Position numbers and translations under genes: made by a program
Notes under the pieces: generated by a model
What the model saw: only the letters and a program-made list of their open reading frames with translations
What the model was told of the DNA's origin: nothing
The model's database searches: none
DNA from: Synergistaceae bacterium
GTDB lineage: Bacteria; Synergistota; Synergistia; Synergistales; Aminobacteriaceae
Assembly (NCBI GenBank): GCA_022837505.1
Contig: JALHFZ010000004.1
Location: forward strand, 1 to 56,258
DNA: 56,258 nt
Reading direction: 5' to 3'
Part shown: in pieces, positions 16,342 through 23,359 of the stretch
Numbering within the stretch: the stretch's first letter is position 1
How the letters are laid out: the number at the start of each line of letters is the position of its first letter

Positions 16342-17256
16342 ATGATATTCGAGCTTATGTCCAACGGAACCATGGTCAGGCTGCCCGATGAAATGACCGT
16401 CTCCGGGCTGCCGGAGCTCCCCTTGCCGAAAGTCCTTCTCCTTCTTCCCTACAACAGATACATTGCAGGAACGTCCCAGATGAAAACCACGGAACGATGG
16501 ACCTTCGGAAAGCTGGGAGCCAATGAAGAAAGGGAGATTTTTCTCTATGACGGCAAACCCCTCTCCATCCTCCTCGGCGAGAAGGAGAAAGTCCTTCTGT
16601 CGGGGGTACTCACGGGAGAGCTGCGGTCTCACCTTCTCAGTCAGATCCCCGCACCGGGTGAGCATATGCCTGCCGCCCTTATCCTGAGGGGGCTTGTCCG
16701 GGAGAATCACGCCCTTTCCGACGAGGAATTCATCAATAATGAGGGGGCTATGCTTGAGTCCCTTGAGAAGCTCCCCTATCTCCGCATTCCCTACTGGGCG
16801 ATCCGCCTCGCCCTCTACCGGAACGATTATGAGGCCGTCTCCAGGATCAAGACCTGGCTCAAGGCTGCCTATGATGTCTTCGACGGCGGAACGCCCCCTC
16901 CGCGGATCTGGTTTTCCCTCACCGATCTGCCGGGCAGGCAGGCCATAGACGAGATGGAGGGGTTGTCCTTCTCTCTGGACGATCTTCAGCGGATGAACTC
17001 CCAGACCTCCCGTCCGGTGGTCCTGTACAGCAAGGCCGGATATCTCATCCTCTCCGACTACGGAGGAGAGGGGCCCGAGACGGCCTTCCGGATATGGATG
17101 TTCCTTCCCATCCCCCTCTGGAACGAAATGCGGGAGCGGCGGAAGCTCTCCATCCGCGAGATCGTCACCGCTTCCTGGGGGTATCTCGACGGGCTTGAGG
17201 CTGAGAAGGAGAGAAATCGCTTTCGCGGCCAGGGTTCCCTGAGCCGCCAGGGATAA
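16342..17256 (+). CDS. Hypothetical soluble protein
   Basis: Encodes 304 aa. No signal peptide or membrane helix is seen and no known motif was found. The middle (about 105-160) is predicted helical and contains PYLRIPYWAIRLALYRNDYEA. The start is ATG 16342 after AAAGGGGGGATTTTC; upstream in-frame ATG 16288 is less likely. The gene stands alone between the acyltransferase gene and a strong terminator. Function not assigned. Confidence 0.75.
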   Translation: MIFELMSNGTMVRLPDEMTVSGLPELPLPKVLLLLPYNRYIAGTSQMKTTERWTFGKLGANEEREIFLYDGKPLSILLGEKEKVLLSGVLTGELRSHLLSQIPAPGEHMPAALILRGLVRENHALSDEEFINNEGAMLESLEKLPYLRIPYWAIRLALYRNDYEAVSRIKTWLKAAYDVFDGGTPPPRIWFSLTDLPGRQAIDEMEGLSFSLDDLQRMNSQTSRPVVLYSKAGYLILSDYGGEGPETAFRIWMFLPIPLWNEMRERRKLSIREIVTASWGYLDGLEAEKERNRFRGQGSLSRQG

Positions 17257-17258
17257 GT

Positions 17259-17296
17259 AAAAAAAAGCCGGGACCCCCAGGGGTCCCGGCTTTTTT
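17259..17296. terminator. Bidirectional intrinsic terminator
   Basis: GCCGGGACCCC (17267-17277) pairs perfectly with GGGGTCCCGGC (17280-17290), flanked by A6 on the left and T6 on the right. It ends the plus-strand hypothetical gene and the minus-strand amino acid permease. Confidence 0.95.
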
Positions 17297-17320
17297 CTCA
17301 AGGAGAGGTCTGTCCCCTCA

Positions 17321-17974
17321 TCAGGCGACCTTCCATTTGTTTTCCACGTACTGCAGAAGAAAGCTCGTGCTGCTTGTCATGATGAGGTAGACGATCCCCA
17401 CCAGGATGAACGTTTCGAAGGATGCGTAGGTGACGCTGCGGACCTGCTGTCCCACCATGGTCAGTTCCGTGATGGCGAGGGTTGAGAGAAGGGACGATTC
17501 CTTGATAAGGGTGACGAATTCATTTCCTATGGCGGGCAGCATGTTCCGAATGGCCTGGGGGAGGATAATGAAGCGCATGGTCTTCACATAGGAGAGCCCC
17601 AGGACCTTCGATGCCTCCCACTGTCCCTTGGGAACCGCCTCGATGCCCCCCCGGACGATCTCCCCCACATACCCCGAGGAGTTGATGGAAAGCCCGATAA
17701 TCCCGGCGGCGAAGGCGGGAAGGTTCAGCCCCAGGGAGGGGAGTCCGAAGTAGATTAAAAAGAGCTGAATCAGCAGGGGAGTTCCCCGGATGATATAAAT
17801 ATAGCCCGCGGCGATATAGCGTAGGGGGGCGAAGGGGACGACCCTCAGGGCGCCGATGAAGGTCCCGAGAAGGGAACCCAGGAGGACGGAGAGAACCGAG
17901 GCCTGGATGGTCATCTTCGCGCCGGCCAGAAGCATGGGGATATAGGGAGAGACGGCAGAGAAATCAAGGGACAC
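17321..17974 (-). CDS. Polar amino acid ABC transporter permease
   Basis: Encodes 217 aa of the HisM/GlnP family with about five membrane helices. The coupling EAA loop is GGIEAVPKGQWEASKVLGLS, and ILPQAIRNMLPAIGNEF is the family C-terminal pattern. It forms the membrane channel for the adjoining ATPase. GTG 17974 is the start: AAAGGAGGGG lies 7 nt ahead and the resulting length is normal; the frame is open to 18106 but those residues are the ATPase tail in another frame. It overlaps the ATPase gene by 11 nt. No solute-binding protein gene is nearby. Confidence 0.93.
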   Translation of the reverse strand: MSLDFSAVSPYIPMLLAGAKMTIQASVLSVLLGSLLGTFIGALRVVPFAPLRYIAAGYIYIIRGTPLLIQLFLIYFGLPSLGLNLPAFAAGIIGLSINSSGYVGEIVRGGIEAVPKGQWEASKVLGLSYVKTMRFIILPQAIRNMLPAIGNEFVTLIKESSLLSTLAITELTMVGQQVRSVTYASFETFILVGIVYLIMTSSTSFLLQYVENKWKVA

Positions 17975-18800
17975 GGTCGCACCCCTCCTTTCCGTCGGCT
18001 TCCGTAAGTTCCCTGCCGAAGTGAACGAGCATCCTCTGAAGGAAAAGCTGTGTCCTCGGCAGACGGGGGCATGAGAAGATCTCCACGGGAGTGCCTTCCT
18101 CCACAATCTTCCCCTCGTCCATGAAGAGCACCCGGTTGGAGACCTCTTTGGCGAACATCATCTCATGGGTTATGATCATCATGGTCATCCCCGAATCGGC
18201 GAGATCGGCGATGACGTCGAGAACTTCCCCCACCAGTTCGGGGTCGAGGGCGCTCGTCGGCTCGTCGAAGAGCATTATCTTCGGGTTCATTGAAAGGGCC
18301 CGGGCGATGGCTACCCGCTGACACTGGCCGCCCGAGAGTTCCCGTGGCCGGGAGTTTCTCTTTTCCTCAAGGCCGACCCGCCGGAGAAGGGCCACGCCCT
18401 TTTCCTCGGCGTCCTTTCGGGAGAGGCCGAGGATGCGGATGGGACTCAGTACCAGGTTCTCAAGAACCGAGAGGTGGGGAAAAAGGTTGAACTGCTGAAA
18501 TATCATCCCTACGAGATGGGCGATATCACGGTTGGAATGCCTTCCGTTGTCGATCCTGTCCCCATAGAGATAGATCTCGCCGCTGTTGATCTCCTCAAGC
18601 CGGCAGATGCACCGGGCGAGGGTACTCTTGCCCGAGCCGCTGGGCCCGATGACGGAGACGACTTCTCCCTCCCTGAGGGAGAAGGAGACGTCTTTCAGTA
18701 CGGACAAATCGCCGAAGGATTTGTACAGATTCCGGACTTCCGCAGCGGGAGGGTTCATAGAAGAAATATTGCCGACTGCCTTGCTGCATGACTCTGCCAC
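17964..18800 (-). CDS. Polar amino acid ABC transporter ATP-binding protein
   Basis: Encodes 278 aa, GlnQ/HisP family. Walker A is GPSGSGKST (about 53-61), Q-loop in FQQFNLFPH, signature LSGGQCQRVAIARAL (Cys in place of the usual Gln), Walker B IMLFDEP, D-loop SALD and H-loop His in IITHEM. GTG 18800 with AGGAGG 7 nt ahead is the start, giving a 14-residue extension before the conserved domain. It energises the downstream permease. A promoter with 17-nt spacing precedes it. Confidence 0.94.
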   Translation of the reverse strand: MAESCSKAVGNISSMNPPAAEVRNLYKSFGDLSVLKDVSFSLREGEVVSVIGPSGSGKSTLARCICRLEEINSGEIYLYGDRIDNGRHSNRDIAHLVGMIFQQFNLFPHLSVLENLVLSPIRILGLSRKDAEEKGVALLRRVGLEEKRNSRPRELSGGQCQRVAIARALSMNPKIMLFDEPTSALDPELVGEVLDVIADLADSGMTMMIITHEMMFAKEVSNRVLFMDEGKIVEEGTPVEIFSCPRLPRTQLFLQRMLVHFGRELTEADGKEGCDRVP

Positions 18801-18826
18801 ATCGTCACCTCCTATTGAACTGATGT

Positions 18827-18855
18827 ATTATAACCCAACAGGAGAGGAGGACCAA
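18827..18855 (-). promoter_or_regulatory. Sigma70-type promoter of the amino acid ABC genes
   Basis: Read on the minus strand: -35 TTGGTC (18855-18850), 17-nt spacer, -10 TATAAT (18832-18827). It lies 27 nt before the GTG start of the ATPase gene. Confidence 0.7.
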
Positions 18856-18882
18856 CCTCCGGACAATCAGAAAGGAAAGTCT

Positions 18883-19008
18883 TTACTGATCGAAGCGGGC
18901 TTTATAGGTATCGTAGTTGGCGTCGGCCATGAGGTTGTTGAATTCGCTGTTTTCTTCCCGGCCGCCCTGATTCTGTCCGTTTTTTTTGTCGAGAGGTTTC
19001 TTTTCCAT
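18883..19008 (-). CDS. Small acidic/Asn-rich protein, 41 aa
   Basis: Encodes 41 aa, polar and hydrophilic, with K-K-x-G-x-N near the start and a C-terminal YDTYKARFDQ. ATG 19008 has a strong AAAGGAGAAACGAC ribosome site, and a TATAAT box lies 53-58 nt upstream, so it is likely expressed. No family recognised. The amino acid ABC genes follow on the same strand but have their own promoter. It is too short for most gene finders. Confidence 0.6.
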   Translation of the reverse strand: MEKKPLDKKNGQNQGGREENSEFNNLMADANYDTYKARFDQ

Positions 19009-19060
19009 GTCGTTTCTCCTTTGTGGGGGAGAGGAACTCCCCGAAAAATGTAGAATGTAT

Positions 19061-19083
19061 ATTATACTTATGGTCCGTACCAT
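19061..19083 (-). promoter_or_regulatory. -10 box and palindrome upstream of the 41-aa gene
   Basis: TATAAT on the minus strand (19066-19061) is preceded by ATGGTCCGTACCAT (19070-19083), an inverted repeat with 5-nt arms ATGGT/ACCAT where a -35 spacer would be. TGGT-N4-ACCA resembles half-sites used by GntR/FadR-type regulators, but the usual spacing is 2-3 nt, so the link is weak. Confidence 0.4.
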
Positions 19084-19181
19084 TGTAGGGTTAATTATAA
19101 CACAGAGGAAGGCGCCCTCAGAAGATATTTGAAAGACTTTTCAAGCAAGAGATATTCAATGGCATAAAGGAGGCCGACAGC

Positions 19182-20066
19182 ATGGAGCTGATGCATCTGG
19201 CAGGGCAGAGCTGGTGTATCCCCGGAAGGGTGAACGTGGGGGTGTACAGGAAGGGGGAAACAGTCTGGATCGTCGATTCAGGGCTTGACGATGAAGCGGG
19301 AAGAAAAATAGCCCGATGGATCGAAGGGGAGAAACTCACCCTCCGGCGGATCGTGACGACCCACTCCAATGCCGATCACTGCGGAGGAAACGCCTTTCTC
19401 AGGAAGCGGACGGGATGCTCCGTCGCCGCCACCAGACTGGAGGCGGCCGTCATTGAGCACCCCTTTCTTGAACCCCTTCTGCTCTGGTCTGCCCGGCCCT
19501 TCGGTGAGATCACCAACAAGTTTTTGCAGTCAAAACCCTCGGAAGTGGATCAGATAATCGAAAATACAGGGCCCTTCGACGAATCGGAGCTTGAGGCCCT
19601 TCCCCTTCCCGGCCATTTCATCGACATGATCGGCGTGCGGACCCCCGACGGAGTTCTTTTCACTGCCGATGCCCTCTTTTCGGAGGAGCTCATCGACAAG
19701 TACTCCATGATGTTCGTCCTTGACGTGGAGGCGGCCCTGTCGACCCTCGGTTTTCTTGAAAAAACGGAGGCGAAATGGTTCGTTCCGAGCCATGCCCGGC
19801 CGACGGAGGATATCCGCCCCCTTGCGGAGGTGAACAGGGCGGCCCTTCTGCGGGTGAGCGAACTTGTCCTTGAGCGGTGCGGCGAGCCTGCCACCCGGGA
19901 GGAGATTTTGAAGACCCTCTCCGACCGCTTCGGCCTCTCCATGTCCGTGACGGAATATGTGCTGAACAACGCCGTGGTGGGGGGCCACCTTACCTGGCTC
20001 AGGGAAAGGGGACTGGTCTTTCCGGTCGTGTCGGAGGGGAGGCTTCTCTGGAAGAAGAGCCCCTGA
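19182..20066 (+). CDS. MBL-fold metallohydrolase
   Basis: Encodes 294 aa. The motif is THSNADHCGGN, where Asn takes the place of the second His of H-x-H-x-D-H. Other ligands are His in LPGHFIDM, Asp in TADALF and His in VPSHARP. The C-terminal 80 residues look like a winged-helix-like segment (SMSVTEYVLNNAVVGGHLTWLRERG). This is a distinct MBL branch of unknown substrate. AAGGAGGCCGACAGC precedes the ATG. The neighbours (41-aa gene and AEC carrier) do not indicate a pathway. Confidence 0.85.
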   Translation: MELMHLAGQSWCIPGRVNVGVYRKGETVWIVDSGLDDEAGRKIARWIEGEKLTLRRIVTTHSNADHCGGNAFLRKRTGCSVAATRLEAAVIEHPFLEPLLLWSARPFGEITNKFLQSKPSEVDQIIENTGPFDESELEALPLPGHFIDMIGVRTPDGVLFTADALFSEELIDKYSMMFVLDVEAALSTLGFLEKTEAKWFVPSHARPTEDIRPLAEVNRAALLRVSELVLERCGEPATREEILKTLSDRFGLSMSVTEYVLNNAVVGGHLTWLRERGLVFPVVSEGRLLWKKSP

Positions 20067-20076
20067 AATTTTCCGG

Positions 20077-21003
20077 CTACAGCCCCAGAAGGCGGATCCA
20101 CAGGGGGATGGTTACCACGGAGAGGATCGTCGACAGGGTGATCACCTCTCCGGCGTAGCGGTCGTCCATCCCCATTCCGTGGGCTACCACGAGGGAGTTG
20201 ACCGCCACGGGCATGGCCGAGACCAGCACCACGGCTTTCATCATTGCAGGGGATACTGGCAGAAGGAGAAAAAGTCCCCAGACGACTCCTGGCTGGACGA
20301 GGAGTTTGACGGCACTGTCCCTCCAGGTGGTCTTCAGCAGGGAGGGGAGGGCACTCACTTCGAGCTTCGCGCCGATGGAGAGGAGGGCCAGCCCCGTACC
20401 GATGTCCCCGAGGACCTTCAGGGTGGTGTCCACCGGCCGGGGGAAGACATGAATTTCCTTGAAGGAGAAGAAAATCCCGATAAAGCAGGCAAGGACCATG
20501 GGGTTGGTGAGCACTTTTATCAGGGAGTTTTTGATCGAAGCGGGAGAGACCCCCCCGGAGAGGACGAGCTGGGAGCTCGATATGGAGATGATATGATACC
20601 CCACGAGGCTGACGGCAAGGTAGATTGAGAGGGCCTCGAGTCCCGGAGTTCCCATGGCGATGGAGACTACGGGGATGCCCATGAAGACCTGGTTCGACCG
20701 CATGGAGACAAGGACGGAGATGGCCAGGCGCTCCCGCTTTTCCCCCGCCGCCCTTCCCGCCCCCCAGGCGATGAGGGGGAGGATAAAATAGCCTGCATAG
20801 ATGGCGAAAAATAAATTCCAGTTGCCGAGGGTCGAGAGATCTGCCCGGGCGGTGAGGCGGATCAGAAGGGCCGGAATGGCGAGCCAGTAGAGAATCTTAT
20901 TGATGTCCTGGAAAGTCTCCCGGGGGAGTATTCCGAACCTCGGAAAGCACCACCCCAGAAAAATGATGACGGCCATGGGGGCTATTATGGAAAGTTCGTT
21001 CAT
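20077..21003 (-). CDS. AEC family transporter (auxin efflux carrier superfamily)
   Basis: Encodes 308 aa with about ten membrane helices in two halves. Features are a re-entrant region LAIPALLI near residue 42, MRSNQVFMGIPVV at about 101-113 and a second-half repeat ending VSAMPVAVNSLVVAHGMGM. AEC proteins move organic anions such as malonate or malate; the substrate here is unknown. GAGGAGGCTCCGCC precedes ATG 21003. The gene is convergent with the MBL gene (10-nt gap). Confidence 0.9.
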   Translation of the reverse strand: MNELSIIAPMAVIIFLGWCFPRFGILPRETFQDINKILYWLAIPALLIRLTARADLSTLGNWNLFFAIYAGYFILPLIAWGAGRAAGEKRERLAISVLVSMRSNQVFMGIPVVSIAMGTPGLEALSIYLAVSLVGYHIISISSSQLVLSGGVSPASIKNSLIKVLTNPMVLACFIGIFFSFKEIHVFPRPVDTTLKVLGDIGTGLALLSIGAKLEVSALPSLLKTTWRDSAVKLLVQPGVVWGLFLLLPVSPAMMKAVVLVSAMPVAVNSLVVAHGMGMDDRYAGEVITLSTILSVVTIPLWIRLLGL

Positions 21004-21030
21004 GGCGGAGCCTCCTCTTCAGGGGTTTTC

Positions 21031-21060
21031 TTGACATATCTCCCCCTTTCATGATTCTAT
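21031..21060 (+). promoter_or_regulatory. Promoter of the phosphohexomutase gene
   Basis: TTGACA at 21031-21036 and TTCTAT at 21055-21060, spacing 18 nt. The 5' leader would be about 85 nt, with no obvious riboswitch. Confidence 0.55.
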
Positions 21061-21152
21061 GGGGAAGCTCAATTTTTACAGGAGAACAGGTGTAATTCTA
21101 CCCTCTCAGGTCCTTGCATACAACACTGTCTGCGCAAAAAGGAGGATATTTT

Positions 21153-22535
21153 ATGTATGTTTCGCCCCATATTTTTCGCGAATACGATATCAGGGGAAAC
21201 GCCGAGACCGATCTGACCGACCCGGTGGTCCGGGCCATAGGGCAGGCCTTCGGCACACGAATGAAGCGAAAGGGGGCGAAGACAGTCTCCGTCGGAGGGG
21301 ACGTGCGGCACTCCACGGAACGGATCCGGGCCGCCCTGACTGAGGGAATCCTCTCCACGGGGCTGGACGTGATCCGCCTTGAGGTGGTGGCCACTCCCAT
21401 CCTCTACTGGAGCCTGTACCGCTTCGGCATAGACGGGGGCGTCATGGTCACGGGGAGCCACAATCCCAAAGAGATGAACGGGCTGAAGCTCGCTGAAAGG
21501 GACGGAACCCTCTACGGCGAGGATATTCAGGAAATTTTGACCATGATCCTGAAGGAGGACTTCCTCCGGGGAAATCCCCCGGGAACGGCACGGGACGAAA
21601 AAATAACCGACGAATACGTACAGATGCTTCTTTCGAAGATCAACCTCGGACCGAAAAAACTGAAGATCGTCACGGACAGCGGGAACGGAACGGGGGGGTA
21701 CCCCTCGACAGCCCTTCTCGAAGGCCTGGGGTGCGAGGTAATCCCCCTTTTTGAAGAACCGGACGGGGATTTTCCGAACCATCACCCCGATCCGCAGAAA
21801 AGGGAAAATCTCGACGCCCTCGTGGCGGCCGTCCGGGAGCATGGAGCTGACGGAGGGATCGCCTTTGACGGGGACGCCGACCGGCTGGGTGTGGTGGACG
21901 AACGGGGAGAGATGGTGTGGGGGGATATCCTCATGGCCCTCTTCTGGCGGGAGATCATGCCCCTCTACCCGGGCTCCGAGGCCATCGTGGAGGTGAAGTG
22001 CTCCCAGGCCCTTGTGGATGAGATCCTGCGGCTCGGAGGGCATCCCCTTTTCTGGAAATCCGGACACTCCCTCATCAAGGCCAAGATGAAGGAGATCGGT
22101 GCGGTCTTCGCCGGGGAGCTTTCGGGGCATTTCTTCTTTGCGGATGAATATTTCGGCTTCGACGACGGCTTGTACGCCGCCGGCAGGCTGCTCAGGATCC
22201 TCTCCCACTCAGGGCAGACCCTCTCTGAGATGCTCTCCACCGTGCCTGTCTACTACAGCACCGCCGAGATCCGCATCCCCTGCCCGGACGGAGAGAAGTT
22301 CTCCGTGGTGGACGAAATCCGGCGGAAGGCTCTGGAGGACCACGAGGCCATCACCGTAGACGGCGTGCGCATCCTCTACGACGGCGGCTGGGGGCTGATC
22401 CGCGCCTCCAATACCCAGCCTGTTCTTGTGGCCCGCTGCGAGGGGAAAACCCCCGCTCTCCGGGACGCCATCGGGGAGGATGTGCGGGCCCGTATCCTGG
22501 CGGAAGGGCTTCCTGATTTTCACTGGACGCTCTGA
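21153..22535 (+). CDS. Phosphomannomutase / phosphoglucomutase
   Basis: Encodes 460 aa, alpha-D-phosphohexomutase family (ManB/AlgC type), moving phosphate between C6 and C1 of mannose or glucose. The four signature loops are present: phosphoserine loop TGSHNP, metal loop DGDADRLG, sugar loop GELSGH and phosphate loop RASNTQP. The opening FREYDIRG is typical. ATG 21153 follows AAAAAGGAGGATATTTT. The enzyme would supply sugar nucleotides for exopolysaccharide or LPS. It is monocistronic, with its own promoter. Confidence 0.94.
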   Translation: MYVSPHIFREYDIRGNAETDLTDPVVRAIGQAFGTRMKRKGAKTVSVGGDVRHSTERIRAALTEGILSTGLDVIRLEVVATPILYWSLYRFGIDGGVMVTGSHNPKEMNGLKLAERDGTLYGEDIQEILTMILKEDFLRGNPPGTARDEKITDEYVQMLLSKINLGPKKLKIVTDSGNGTGGYPSTALLEGLGCEVIPLFEEPDGDFPNHHPDPQKRENLDALVAAVREHGADGGIAFDGDADRLGVVDERGEMVWGDILMALFWREIMPLYPGSEAIVEVKCSQALVDEILRLGGHPLFWKSGHSLIKAKMKEIGAVFAGELSGHFFFADEYFGFDDGLYAAGRLLRILSHSGQTLSEMLSTVPVYYSTAEIRIPCPDGEKFSVVDEIRRKALEDHEAITVDGVRILYDGGWGLIRASNTQPVLVARCEGKTPALRDAIGEDVRARILAEGLPDFHWTL

Positions 22536-22547
22536 AGAGGGGTGATT

Positions 22548-23261
22548 CTAAGGCTCCCCCTCAGACCGGAGCCCTTCGAGGGCAATTCCCCTCTGAAGGG
22601 TCCGGTAGACCCGCTGTACGTGGGCCGTCATTAAGCGGGTCGCCTCCGGGATGTCCCTGACCACTATGGAGTCATAGATATCCTCGTGCTCCCTTAAAAA
22701 AACCTCCCGGTCGTCGAGGAGGGTATAGATGCGCTCATGGGTCGCCATTATAAGGTTAAAGGTCATCTTGACTATGTTGACGAAGATAAAGTTGTGGGTC
22801 GATTCAGCGAGGACGAGGTGAAAGTCATAGTCGCACCGGGCACGGTGCTCGAGGGATTCCACGTCTTTCCCGGTTTTCGTCAGAATCCTCCTGATCCTGG
22901 TGAGATCCGACGGTGAGGCATGCTTCACCGCCTCTGCCACTATGGCGGCCTCGAGTACGAGACGAGCCTCTACCAGTTCGAGTATCGCCACATCCTGAAG
23001 GGGAAGGCCGGATGCCGATTTTCCCTCATTCCTGGAGGTGCGGACGAAACGACCCTTCCCGGGGATGCTTTCGATGAGCCCCACCATTTCAAGAATGCGA
23101 AACCCCTCCCGAAGGGAGCTTCTGCTTACTTTCATCATGTCGATGAGCTGCCGCTCCGGCGGCAGGGGAGACCCCTGGGGGAAATCCCCCCGGGCTATCC
23201 CCTCTCTTATTTTTTCCACTACCTGGTTGTATATTTTTTGTTTGCTTTTTCCGTTCTCCAT
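22548..23261 (-). CDS. FadR-subfamily GntR transcription regulator
   Basis: Encodes 237 aa. The N-terminal winged helix (about 8-75) shows GDFPQGSPLPPERQL and VSRSSLREGFRILEMVGLIES, the GntR signature. The C-terminal FCD ligand domain (about 92-220) has the metal-type residues in DYDFHLVLAESTHN and in AHVQRV. Such regulators usually sense a carboxylate. It is divergent from the uridine-kinase-like gene across a 98-nt gap that holds a perfect palindrome, so control of itself and that gene is likely. Start ATG 23261 follows AAGGAGAATTCC. Confidence 0.92.
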   Translation of the reverse strand: MENGKSKQKIYNQVVEKIREGIARGDFPQGSPLPPERQLIDMMKVSRSSLREGFRILEMVGLIESIPGKGRFVRTSRNEGKSASGLPLQDVAILELVEARLVLEAAIVAEAVKHASPSDLTRIRRILTKTGKDVESLEHRARCDYDFHLVLAESTHNFIFVNIVKMTFNLIMATHERIYTLLDDREVFLREHEDIYDSIVVRDIPEATRLMTAHVQRVYRTLQRGIALEGLRSEGEP

Positions 23262-23285
23262 GGAATTCTCCTTCTCCAGGCAAGG

Positions 23286-23314
23286 TATAATACACTACAG
23301 GATAGTGCACTATC
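23286..23314 (+). promoter_or_regulatory. Promoter and palindromic operator between gntR and kinase gene
   Basis: GATAGTGCACTATC at 23301-23314 is a perfect 14-bp palindrome. A plus-strand -10 TATAAT lies at 23286-23291, so the palindrome covers about +4 to +17 of the kinase transcript. On the minus strand a TATTAT (23293-23288) puts the palindrome over the -35 zone of the regulator gene. One site could therefore repress both directions. Confidence 0.6.
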
Positions 23315-23359
23315 ATCTTTCAGGCAACAGCCTTTATCTCTTCCGGGGAGGAACTCTGC

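Noticed and set aside
15970..17301. 443-residue antisense ORF
   Set aside because: It lies opposite the acyltransferase and a hypothetical gene with good starts, has no ribosome site and is Pro/Gly/His-rich as expected for antisense GC-rich coding DNA.
21069..22208. 379-residue antisense ORF over the phosphohexomutase gene
   Set aside because: The plus strand carries all four catalytic loops of the mutase; the antisense frame has no known domain.
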